Assembly (NCBI GenBank): GCA_963823675.1
Contig: CAWGMT010000021.1
Location: 248,001-312,000 of the forward strand
Direction: 5' to 3'
Source: CAWGMT01 sp963823675
GTDB lineage: Bacteria; Planctomycetota; Planctomycetia; Isosphaerales; Isosphaeraceae
DNA: 64,000 nt
The stretch's first letter is position 1. The number at the start of each line of letters is the position of its first letter. Below, one piece after another: positions 38,868 to 46,928 of the stretch. The translations under genes and the position numbers were made by a program. The notes below the pieces were generated by a model that was not told the DNA's origin, did no database searches, and saw only the letters and a program-made list of their open reading frames with translations.

Positions 38868-39686
38868 GTGATCCGACGACTTTCTCCGAGTCTGCTGACC
38901 GCCGCGACAATGATTCTCTGCGGATGTTCCGCCGGCGCTGACCTGGGCCCAGGCGTGCCCACGGGTGATCCGCCCGCCCAGTCCGGACCGAACGGCTCCT
39001 CGCGACCCAAGGACCGACCAGTTGCCTCCGGTGCGCCCTGCGCCGCGCCTGCGGCTGCCGGTGAATTGACGCCGGTGCCCATTGCGGCCGGCAAGGCGAC
39101 GCTGACCCCCGAAAACACGAGCATCGGTTTTGTGGGGACTCACGTGGGCGCGAAGCCGGACCCCCGCACCGGCGGGTTCGCGCAGTTCACCGGCACCGCG
39201 GAGGTGGACCCGATGAGCAAGACCCTCAAATCCGCGTCGGTCGAGATCAAGACGGACTCGCTCTGGACACAGATCCCGCCGCTTACGGGCCACCTCAAGA
39301 GCCCCGACTTTTTTGACACGCAGAAGCACCCGACCGCCCAGTTCTTGAGCAAGGGCGTCGCGCCAATCCCGGATAAACCGGGTGAGTTCACGATGACCGG
39401 CACATTGACTCTGCTCGGCAAGGCCAACGAACTTTCGTTCCCGGTCAAGGTCAACGTCGGCGACAGCGGGCTGACCTTGTCCGGTAGCTTCACGCTTGAC
39501 CGGACGATCTTCGGGATGGACCGCGTGCAGGACAAGGTCGAGAAAGGGGTGACCGTGACGCTCGCGATCGGCAAGAAGACCGTGCCCCTAACCGGGGGCG
39601 GACCGGGCGGGCCCGGCTTCGGCCGCGGCGGGCGGCCGGGCGGGCCTGGTCGGGCCAGCGGCAAGCGCCCGCCGGCGAATGAGTGA
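38868..39686 (+). CDS. YceI-family lipoprotein with Gly/Pro-rich tail
   Basis: A 272-residue probable lipoprotein. The signal (LSPSLLTAATMILCGC) has a lipobox with the acceptor Cys. A Pro/Ser-rich linker leads to a YceI lipocalin-like domain (about 70-235): NTSIGFVGTHVGAKPDPRTG, SVEIKTDSLWTQIPPLTGHL, KSPDFFDTQKHPTAQFLSKG and the C-terminal MDRVQDKVEKGVTVTLAIG. YceI proteins bind isoprenoid-type ligands in the periplasm; the ligand here is unknown. The Gly/Pro/Arg tail is low complexity. The GTG at 38868 behind AGGAGG is preferred over upstream in-frame codons. Confidence 0.88.
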   Translation: MIRRLSPSLLTAATMILCGCSAGADLGPGVPTGDPPAQSGPNGSSRPKDRPVASGAPCAAPAAAGELTPVPIAAGKATLTPENTSIGFVGTHVGAKPDPRTGGFAQFTGTAEVDPMSKTLKSASVEIKTDSLWTQIPPLTGHLKSPDFFDTQKHPTAQFLSKGVAPIPDKPGEFTMTGTLTLLGKANELSFPVKVNVGDSGLTLSGSFTLDRTIFGMDRVQDKVEKGVTVTLAIGKKTVPLTGGGPGGPGFGRGGRPGGPGRASGKRPPANE

Positions 39687-39888
39687 GGGCGGGCGTGGAA
39701 GCTTAACCCAAAAAGGGGCCGCGTTCTGAAGCCGCCGTGGCTTGCCCTTGGCGTCTTCGAGTTCGGCGAGGGTCTCCCGACCCCGCCGGATTTCCTGACC
39801 GAAGGTCTCCCGTGCTCATCGTATTCCCCGGCGTCTTCGAGTTCGGCGAGGGTCTCCGGACCCGCGCCCGACAAGCCCCGCTCGCGAC

Positions 39889-40958
39889 TCAAGACCGCTT
39901 CCGCGCATCCTTCTTGTTCTTCGTCGTGGCGCCCCTGGCCGGCGGCCGGATGATGACTCCGAAGCGGATCTCGAATTTTCTCTGTTCGATCGGTTGAAAC
40001 GTGCGCCGGGGGTCCGGGTCCTCCCACCCTTGCCCGCCGGTCTCCCTGGCCAGCTTCACGAACTCGTTGATTCGCCGGTACTCGCTTTCGAGCGCCCGGA
40101 ATCCACGCTCGTTCGTCCAGAGGTCGGCTTCGCGATAGTATCGATCGTGGACGCCTTTTTCTTCCGAGGCGAAGAGAGGGATCTGGTTCACGCGCGCAAA
40201 CGCCGTGAGATAAAAGTGGATGGCGTAGAGAGATGCGATCGCCCCCAGGCTGGGGGGCGCGGTTCGTCGCCGGCCGCGTGATCCTGCGAGGCGGGAACGC
40301 CCATCGCCTCGAGGGTCTCGATATCGATGTATTCTTGCAAGGCGACGAGAGCCGCGGCCGCGTCGATCACAATCAGCACGTTCGATTTTGGTTGCAGGAT
40401 GGCATGGCCCTCCGGCGTGCCGATTCGATCCTTGTAATGCCTCATGATCGGATCGGGCTTGAGATAGCCGAGCCGGTAAAGCCGCGTGGACAGGACCTGC
40501 TGGCGATTCCAGGGGCGGCTGGGACGGGCCAGGCCGGGCCGGGTTTGGGGCCGGACGAGCTCGAGATCGGGCCCGGTCGCCGAGAGGGCCAGGCCGTTGT
40601 AGGTGAAGGCGACGAAGCACGCCGTGTAAGCCTCGTCACCCATCGTATTGGGCGGCAGATACACTGGAACCGGCCCCCGCACCTCGAAGGGCTCCGGGAT
40701 CCGGATCTCCAATTTCTCATATTTTGCCATCAACCTCAGAGCGTCCTTGACGTCCGTTGACTCGCCGCTCAGGTTGGCTTTTTCGATCTCCTCTTGGGAG
40801 AGCCGGTGTTTGAGAAGGTCCGCATCGAGCTCGGCGGCGCCGCCCTTCTTGAAGAAGGCCGGGAGGTCGTGCAGTTTTGGCCCGTCTTGCGCGAGCCCGG
40901 CGCCCTCCGTGACGCCGAGATACGCAACGAGCACCGCAAGGATCAACAAGGAACGCAT
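39889..40958 (-). CDS. Exported protein of unknown function (one frame break at 40252-40257)
   Basis: About 355 residues when joined. It has a signal peptide (MRSLLILAVLVAYLGVTEGA), a helical region (LPAFFKKGGAAELDADLLKH), an STN/secretin-like segment (DVKDALRLMAKYEKLEIRIP, AYTACFVAFTYNGLALSATG), then LQPKSNVLIVIDAAAALVAL. After the break it continues as APPSLGAIASLYAIHFYLTA, RVNQIPLFASEEKGVHDRYY and a basic tail. The break sits in a G6 run (C6 on the coding strand); a seventh base restores one frame. I know the family only as hypothetical proteins of planctomycetes. Confidence 0.7.
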
Positions 40959-41279
40959 GGCTCGTCTCGCGAATGATCCGGCGTGAGTTCGGCCCCCACG
41001 CTTACATGATAACCGATTCTGTCATTGTGCAACCCTCTTGAAGAGAAGTGCAGCGTGTTGGGGCGATACAAGCCAGGGACCGGTCAGGGCTCCTCCGGCG
41101 TGGCGACGGTGAGCACGTTTGATGAGCTTGACGGGCTTTGCCGAAGTTCCGAGAATCGATCGTCGAGCCAAGTGTCGGGTCGTTGTTTTTCGCACGTTGC
41201 GGCTCGGGCGCGATCTTGAACCTCAGGGATTGGCGGTCCTGCCCCCCTAAACCGATCATCACCAAAAGGAATGACTCGC
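40959..41279. other. Divergent intergenic region
   Basis: This gap of about 320 bases separates the exported unknown (minus strand) from the M28 aminopeptidase (plus strand). It contains the ribosome binding site AAGGA at 41266-41270. I see no gene, repeat or clear promoter consensus. Confidence 0.35.
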
Positions 41280-43249
41280 ATGCGATTACGCTCCACTCCC
41301 TTCAGGTTGGGGCCCGTCCGAAGCTGGTTTTTGTGGCATCTCTCGCTGGGAATCGCGCTCCTGGGATCGCGACTGGCCGCCGACGACCGTGATCCCCCTG
41401 CCAAGTCAGTGACGCCGGCGGCCAAGCCGGAAGCCGCGTTTTTCTCTCGCGCTGCGGAGCGCATGAAAAACGACGTGACGTTCCTGGCGGCCGATGAACG
41501 CGAGGGACGAGCGCCCGGCACCAAGGGAATCGAGGCGGCCGCCGAGTATATCGCGAATGTCTTCAAATCGGCCGGGCTCAAGCCGGCGCCCGGCGCGCAT
41601 GGTTATTTTCAACCGTTCAAGATCGGCGGGTCGCCGGTGCTCGCGGAGGGGCAGGCGCTCGAATTCACCGGGCCGGGAGGACGGAACCTCGTCGAGAAGC
41701 TCAAGCAGGATTTCAATCCCATGACCATCGGATCGTCGGCGAGTTTGACCGGTGTGCCGCTTGTCTTCGCGGGCTATGGCATCACGGCCCGTGACGATGC
41801 GCACAAGCTCAGTTACGACGACTACGCGGCGGTCGACGTCAAGGGCAAGGCCGTTTTGATCTTACGCCACGAGCCCCAGCAAGACGACGACGCCAGCCCG
41901 TTCGCGGGCAAGCAGACGACCCGCTTTGCCTATTTCGAGCACAAGGCGACCAACGCATTCCAGCACGGGGCGGCCGCCCTGCTCCTGGTCAATGACCAGG
42001 CCAGCCTGAAAGGCGAGGGCGACCGCCTGCTCGGCTTCACGGCGGCCGGTAGCCAGGTCCTGTCCAACTTGCCGATCGCCATGCTCAAGCGCGCCGCCGC
42101 CGACAAGCTGTTGGCGGAAGCGGGCGAGCCGTCGCTTGCCGACCTCGAGAAACAGATCGACTCCGATCTCAAGCCCCGGTCGCGCTCGATCAAGGGATGG
42201 AACGTCTCGGAGAAAATCATCATCGACCGGCCCGGGATCGAAACCAAGAACGTGATCGGGGTCCTCGAAGGCTCGGGACCGCTGGCGGACGAGACGGTCG
42301 TCGTCGGAGGGCACTACGACCATCTGGGCCGGGGCGGGTTGACGTCGGGCTCGCTGGCTTTTTTCTCGAACGATATTCACAACGGCGCCGATGACAATGC
42401 CTCGGGCACATCGATGGTCATGGAACTGGCCCGGCGCATCGCGGCTCGACCCGATCCGCCGGCCAGGCGGGTCGTCTTCATGGCATTCTCGGGCGAAGAG
42501 CGCGGGCTGCTCGGCTCGCAATATTACGTCGAGCATCCGCTTTTCGCGCTCAAGTTGACGGTCATGATGATCAATTGCGATATGGTCGGAAGGCTCGACG
42601 CCAAGAACGACCTTCAGATGGTCGGCACGGGCACGAGCGCGGGGATCGATGGCCTGATAGACGGCCTCGGCAAATCGTCCGGCTTGAAGATCAAGAAGGT
42701 CGCGGGGCTATCGGATGGGTTCGGCGGCAGCGATCACCAGTCGTTTTACGGCAAGGAAGTTCCGGTTCTATTCGCCTTTACCGGCGTGCACCGCGATTAT
42801 CACCGGCCAACCGACGACTCCAACCTGATCAACTACCCGGGAATGGCGCGCATCGCCGATTACCTCGAGTTGATCGCGCTCGAGATCATCCGGCGCCCCG
42901 ACCGGCCCGCGTTCACGCGCCTCACCCAGGCCCGGAGGGCGCCGAGCGGCGCCAGCGACCCGGGCGCAGCGGCTCGGGCGCCTACCTGGGCACGATGCCC
43001 GATTACGCCTCGGAATTCAAAGATGGCCTGCGGCTGGCGGGAGTCAGCCCGGGCGGCCCCGCCGAAAAGGGCGGCCTCAAAGAGGGCGACGTGATCACGC
43101 GCTTCGCCGGCAAGCAAGTCGGGACGATCTACGATTTCATGGAGAGCCTGGGACAGCACAAGCCGGGCGAAAAGGTCGAGCTCGTCATCAAGCGAGAAGG
43201 CAAGGATCTCAAGCTCCAAGTCACACTCGGGAGCAGGCCGCGGGAATAA
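41280..43249 (+). CDS. Exported M28 zinc aminopeptidase with PA and PDZ domains (one frame break at 42959-42961)
   Basis: Signal peptide (SWFLWHLSLGIALLGSRLAA), a PA domain inserted at about 140-290, and an M28 catalytic domain (about 310-540). Zinc and catalytic residues are visible: GGHYDHLG (His near 345), NGADDNASGTSMV (bridging Asp near 372), SGEERGLLGSQ (Glu-Glu near 406), INCDMVGR (Asp near 433) and DYHRPTDDS (His near 508). After a break in a CCC run at 42959-42961, where one more C restores the frame, a C-terminal PDZ domain follows (LRLAGVSPGGPAEKGGLKEG, GEKVELVIKREGKDLKLQV). The ATG at 41280 has the better-spaced Shine-Dalgarno; 41271 is also in frame. Confidence 0.9.
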
Positions 43250-43348
43250 GGATGAAGGAATAAGGATGAAGGGTGAAGGATGAACGGTGAACCGGGAAGG
43301 CGGACCGCATGAGGTTCTTATTCATCCTTCATCCTTCATCCTTCATCC
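43250..43348. repeat. Heptanucleotide repeat arranged as an inverted repeat
   Basis: Left arm (43250-43286): several copies of GGATGAA with variants. Right arm (43321-43348): four exact tandem copies of TTCATCC, its complement. The arms could pair into a long hairpin across the ATG at 43309. The right arm is translated as part of the signal peptide of the next gene. Confidence 0.8.
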
Positions 43349-44728
43349 TTTCTGGCCTGCGCCTCGCCGCCGCGGTAATGGCCTTGGCCCTGGTGGGCTG
43401 CTCCGACGCAGCGGACCGGCTTGTCGTCGCGACGTGGTGGCAACTGGATGATCGCGTGCCGCTGGAGGCGGCGTTTCGCCAATGGCTCGCGAGCTCAGGC
43501 CGCGACCTCGCACGCCATCCGCTCGAGCTTGAGTGGCGGCTGGTGAGCGATTGGGACGACTGGCAGCGCGAGCTGGCGCGGCGGCATCCGCCGGATGTGC
43601 TGCTCGGCGGGCGTGTCGAGTCGCTCGACCGGCTGGCGCAGTCGGGCCGGCTGACCGCCGTGCGAAAGGACGCGGCAAAACCCTGGTTATTGATCCGTTC
43701 GGGCGAGATCCGGCTGGCGGACCGCAGCGGCCGTGCGGCCGGCCAAAGCGAGTTGCCGCATTCCAGGGCACGCGCCGGCATGGGCGGATCAGGCGCCGTT
43801 GAAGCCACGGCGGCTCGCGACGTGACGTTCGACGATCCGAGGGTTGACCCGCTATCGCGGGCGTGGGTGGCGAGCCTGCTCGATATCGAGCACTTTCGAG
43901 CGGGCTATGCCCGGCTCGTAAGCTGCGCGGGCAGCCGCCGGCGGCTTGGCCGCCGCTTGGCGCGGCGCGGGCGCCGTCGAACGGGGCGAGGCCGATCTGT
44001 GTCCGCTCTGGATCAAGGACCGCGATGGCGCCGAGGTCGGCCGCCAGGCGCGGCGAATGAACGGCGGGCGGGCGGGCGGGGACCGCGACGGCTTGCACGA
44101 GGGCGCCGTGCCGCCACGTCTGGTCGAGGGGGCCGCGATCGTGACGGGCGGGGCCAATGAGCGGCTGGCCGGCGAGTTCCTGCGGTTTCTGGAGCAGAAG
44201 TATCCTGACGGGCCCGCGGCGGCAACGATCGCGGCCGGCTCGCGGGCCGATCCGCAAATTGAAGACCTCGTCGCGGACCTGGTGGGGGCGACGCTGATCG
44301 ACGCGCAGGACGAGCTCTGGGCGGCGCGGGCGGCGCTCGATCGCTCGGGCGATCCCGAGCCGGCGCTCACGTGGATGACCCAACCGCCACCGTGGCCCCC
44401 GGCCTCGATCGCCAGGTTGCTGGCGCGGGGTGGCTCGGATGGGCTGAACCTGATGCAGGCCCTCGCGCAGGAAATCGCGCCCGATGCGGCCGTCCGGGCC
44501 GAGCTGATCCGAAGCTGGCTGGCGCCGGCGCGAGTTATCGACCGGGGCGTGCTGGCCGATCTGAATCGCCTCGCGGATGGTCGCCTGGCCACCGAGCCGA
44601 GGTTTCGCGCGTGGTTAAGGGCGGAGTGGACCGTCTGGGCGCGGCAGCGGTTTCGCCGCGTCGAGCGGCTTGCGCTGGCACGGCACAGTGCGGCGGCTGC
44701 GCCGGAAAGGCCGAGCAAAAAACCATGA
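43309..44728 (+). CDS. ABC transporter extracellular solute-binding lipoprotein (one frame break near 43930)
   Basis: About 470 residues when joined. The N-terminal signal comes partly from TTCATCC repeats (MRFLFILHPSSFILSG) and ends in a lipobox (VMALALVGCSDAA). The first half has RLVVATWWQLDDRVPLEAAF and a PPDVLLGGRVESLDRLAQSG segment typical of iron- or sugar-type binding proteins. The second half reads in another frame (GEADLCPLWIKDRDGAEVG, VEGAAIVTGGANERLAGEFL, QDELWAARAALDRSGDPE). The native start might lie downstream of the repeat. The stop overlaps the ATPase start (ATGA). The substrate is not deducible; the partners resemble the ferric/polyamine class. Confidence 0.75.
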
Positions 44729-45831
44729 TCCGCGTCATCGCCGAAGGGCTGATCAAGCACTACGGGCCGGTCGCGGCGCTCGATGGGGCGTCGCTGGAGC
44801 TGAGGCCCGGCGAGCTGTCCTATCTGCTCGGCCCGGCCGGCGCGGGCAAGACGACCTTGGCGCGACTCCTCGCCGGGCTCGACGAGCCCGACGATGGCGA
44901 GATCTTCTTCGGCGATCGCATGGTCCAGATGCTCCCGCCCCACGAACGCAAGGTCGGCATGGTGTTCGCCGATCTCGGCCTCTGGCCGGGGCTCACGGTG
45001 GTCGAGAATGTCGGTTATCCGCTCAAGGCCCAGCGCGTCGAGCGTTCCCAGCGCCGCAGGCGAGTCTCGGACGTGCTGACGGGGCTTCGGATCGACAGCC
45101 TCGCGGCGCGGCGGACCGGTCAGTTGACGGCTTCCCAGCGGCTGCGGGTTGCGATTGCGCACGCCGTGATCACGCAGCCCGAATTGCTCTTGATCGATGA
45201 GCCCATGGCCACGCTCGAACCCCGAGCTCGCCGGGATTTCGGCGACGACCTGCGCCGCTTCCATGCCGAGGCGGGCGTGACCACGCTCGTCCTGACCGAC
45301 GATCCCCACGAAGCGATGTTGCTCGCTGACCGCCTGGCGGTGATCGACCTGGGCCGGATCATTCAGTCGGGCGTGCCGCACGAACTTTACAACCGGCCGA
45401 TCGACGTCTTCGTCGCGCGGTTGCTCGGTCCGACGAACCTGCTCCAGGGGCAGGTCGAGGGCCACGCGATCGCCTTGAGTGGCGGCGGCGAGGTGGTGGT
45501 ACGAACGCCCTTGGGCCGCTTGATCGGCCGCAGTCATTCGGTCGCCGTCGAACAGGGAACGCCGGTCACGGTCACGGTCCGGCCCGAGACGCTGGCCTTC
45601 GGCCCGACAATCCCCCCCGGCTGGAATCGCTTCCCGGCGATGATCGAGCGAATCGAATTTCGAGGCGAGCTCCGCCAGTTCCACGCGCGCGGCCCCGGCG
45701 ACTGGCCGGTGCTCTTCTCGGCGATTCAAAGCCTGTCGCACAATTTGAGAGAAGGGCAGAGCCTGACGCTGTCGGTGGCACCTGAGAATGTCGTGGTTTT
45801 GCCGGGGAAGTTTGCACTGGGGAATGGTTAG
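44725..45831 (+). CDS. ABC transporter ATP-binding protein, Fe/polyamine-type importer class
   Basis: A 368-residue ATPase with Walker A LLGPAGAGKTTLARLLAGLD, Q-loop region GMVFADLGLWPGLTVVENVG, Walker B PELLLIDEPMATLEPRARRD and switch region TTLVLTDDPHEAMLLADRLA, plus a C-terminal TOBE-like domain (about 280-365). Two motifs are degenerate. The Q-loop glutamine is replaced by Ala-Asp (MVFAD instead of MVFQ), and the signature reads LTASQRLRVAIAHAV instead of LSGGQ; the switch His is also replaced by Asp. ATPase activity may be weak or altered. It is coupled to the binding protein by a 4-base overlap. Confidence 0.85.
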   Translation: MIRVIAEGLIKHYGPVAALDGASLELRPGELSYLLGPAGAGKTTLARLLAGLDEPDDGEIFFGDRMVQMLPPHERKVGMVFADLGLWPGLTVVENVGYPLKAQRVERSQRRRRVSDVLTGLRIDSLAARRTGQLTASQRLRVAIAHAVITQPELLLIDEPMATLEPRARRDFGDDLRRFHAEAGVTTLVLTDDPHEAMLLADRLAVIDLGRIIQSGVPHELYNRPIDVFVARLLGPTNLLQGQVEGHAIALSGGGEVVVRTPLGRLIGRSHSVAVEQGTPVTVTVRPETLAFGPTIPPGWNRFPAMIERIEFRGELRQFHARGPGDWPVLFSAIQSLSHNLREGQSLTLSVAPENVVVLPGKFALGNG

Positions 45832-46056
45832 TTGTCAGTTGTCGGTAGCCAGTTGTTATTTCGGATACTCGTCGGTGATCCGCACAACGCAGGGGCAATG
45901 TGCCGTGTCAGCCCGAACCGCCAGCGAGGGATCCGGCGATCGTCTCGCGATACTTTGAACGGTCCCGCGCTCGCGCTTCGGGCTGATCTCCGCTGGATTG
46001 TGGTTTGGCGCGGGGCGGCGCTGAAGGGGTTTGGGGCGATTGGTCGGGGCGGCGCG

Positions 46057-46629
46057 TCACCCCCGAATTTCCCTGCGTAACCACGCCCGTGCATAAGCCC
46101 AGAGACGGTCGGCGGAACGGGGGGCGATTCCGAGGATGTCGGCGGCTTGCGGGATCGACAGACCGGCGAAGTAGCGCAGCTCGACGAGCTTGGCGGCCTC
46201 GGGTTCGACCTTGGCCAGCCGACCCAGCGCTTCATCCACGGCCAGGAGATCGTCCGGCGGCTCTGGAGCAGCGATCTCGTCTGGATCGTGGTCGGCGCGC
46301 GCGAGTTCGCCGCCATGTTTGAGACGGCGTTTGCGCCGTGCACTCTCGACCAGGATTCGCCGCATCGATTCGGCGGCGGCCGCGAAGAAGTGCGCACGGC
46401 CATCCCAGGACTGGTCCGGGTTCCGGCCTACCAGCCGCAGATAGGCTTCGTGGACGAGGGCCGTGGGCGTTAATGTCTGACCGGGCGGCTCATGCCCGAG
46501 TTTGCACCGGGCGAGTTTCCGCAGCTCGTCGTAAACCAGCGGCAAGAGCGCGCGAGCCGCCTGGGGGTCGCCGTTGCTGAGGTCGGCAAGGATCTGTGTG
46601 ATCTCGGCGTGGGAACGCTGGTCAAGCAT
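46057..46629 (-). CDS. ECF-type RNA polymerase sigma factor (planctomycete kinase-linked group)
   Basis: A 190-residue sigma factor. Region 2 (about 20-90) includes PLVYDELRKLARCKLGHEP, TALVHEAYLRLVG and WDGRAHFFAAAAESMRRILV. Region 4 (about 130-185) includes LAKVEPEAAKLVELRYFAGL and IPQAADILGIAPRSADRLWA. This matches the TIGR02999-type ECF family, which in planctomycetes and acidobacteria usually sits beside a Ser/Thr kinase, as here. I place the start at the ATG at 46629 (GGAG 8 bases upstream). An in-frame extension upstream carries the leftover toxin start. It would direct transcription in response to a kinase signal (inference). Confidence 0.88.
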   Translation of the reverse strand: MLDQRSHAEITQILADLSNGDPQAARALLPLVYDELRKLARCKLGHEPPGQTLTPTALVHEAYLRLVGRNPDQSWDGRAHFFAAAAESMRRILVESARRKRRLKHGGELARADHDPDEIAAPEPPDDLLAVDEALGRLAKVEPEAAKLVELRYFAGLSIPQAADILGIAPRSADRLWAYARAWLRREIRG

Positions 46630-46695
46630 TTTGACCGCTCCGCTCGTATTGCCGTCTGGCACCAGCACGAGATCACCGGCCTGAACGTTGGTCAT
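46630..46695 (-). pseudogene. Remnant N-terminus of a MazF/PemK-like toxin
   Basis: The ATG at 46695 overlaps the end of the antitoxin gene by 23 bases, as toxin starts commonly do. It encodes MTNVQAGDLVLVP, which is the usual opening of MazF/PemK toxins (Q-x-G-D-L-V-x-V-P). After about 13 residues the similarity ends, and the frame runs straight into the ECF sigma start. The toxin body of about 100 residues is missing. Confidence 0.5.
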
Positions 46696-46891
46696 AGATG
46701 GCATCGGAGTCGTCGTACCCGCGGCCGAAGTCATCCGCCGCTCGTTGTTCCCGCTCCGCGTCGGCATCAGCGTCAGGGTAAAGTACCAGGACGCGGGCTT
46801 TCTGCCCGATCGGAATCGCGTCGAGCACCGACGCGGGGACCGTTAGCGTTTGGTCCGGCGTGCTTTGGGACAGTAATTCGACGGCTTTCAT
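46673..46891 (-). CDS. Antitoxin-like small protein (partner of a lost MazF-type toxin)
   Basis: A 72-residue acidic protein, MKAVELLSQSTPDQTLTVP onward, with a C-terminal AADDFGRGYDDSDAIYDQRS. It resembles short antitoxins encoded directly upstream of MazF/PemK toxins, with a small beta-type N-terminal DNA-binding part and an acidic tail that binds the toxin. GGAGG lies 9 bases before the ATG at 46891. It lies between the kinase and the sigma gene on the same strand. The toxin gene it overlaps is reduced to a stub, so its present role may be only autoregulation. Confidence 0.6.
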   Translation of the reverse strand: MKAVELLSQSTPDQTLTVPASVLDAIPIGQKARVLVLYPDADADAEREQRAADDFGRGYDDSDAIYDQRSGR

Positions 46892-46928
46892 GATTCGTTG
46901 CCTCCGGTCTCTGGTCTCCATCGTTGGG

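Noticed and set aside
39140..40027. A 295-codon open frame antisense to the YceI gene
   Set aside because: It mirrors codon-position bias of the YceI gene, has no ribosome binding site and resembles no protein; typical antisense frame in high-G+C DNA.
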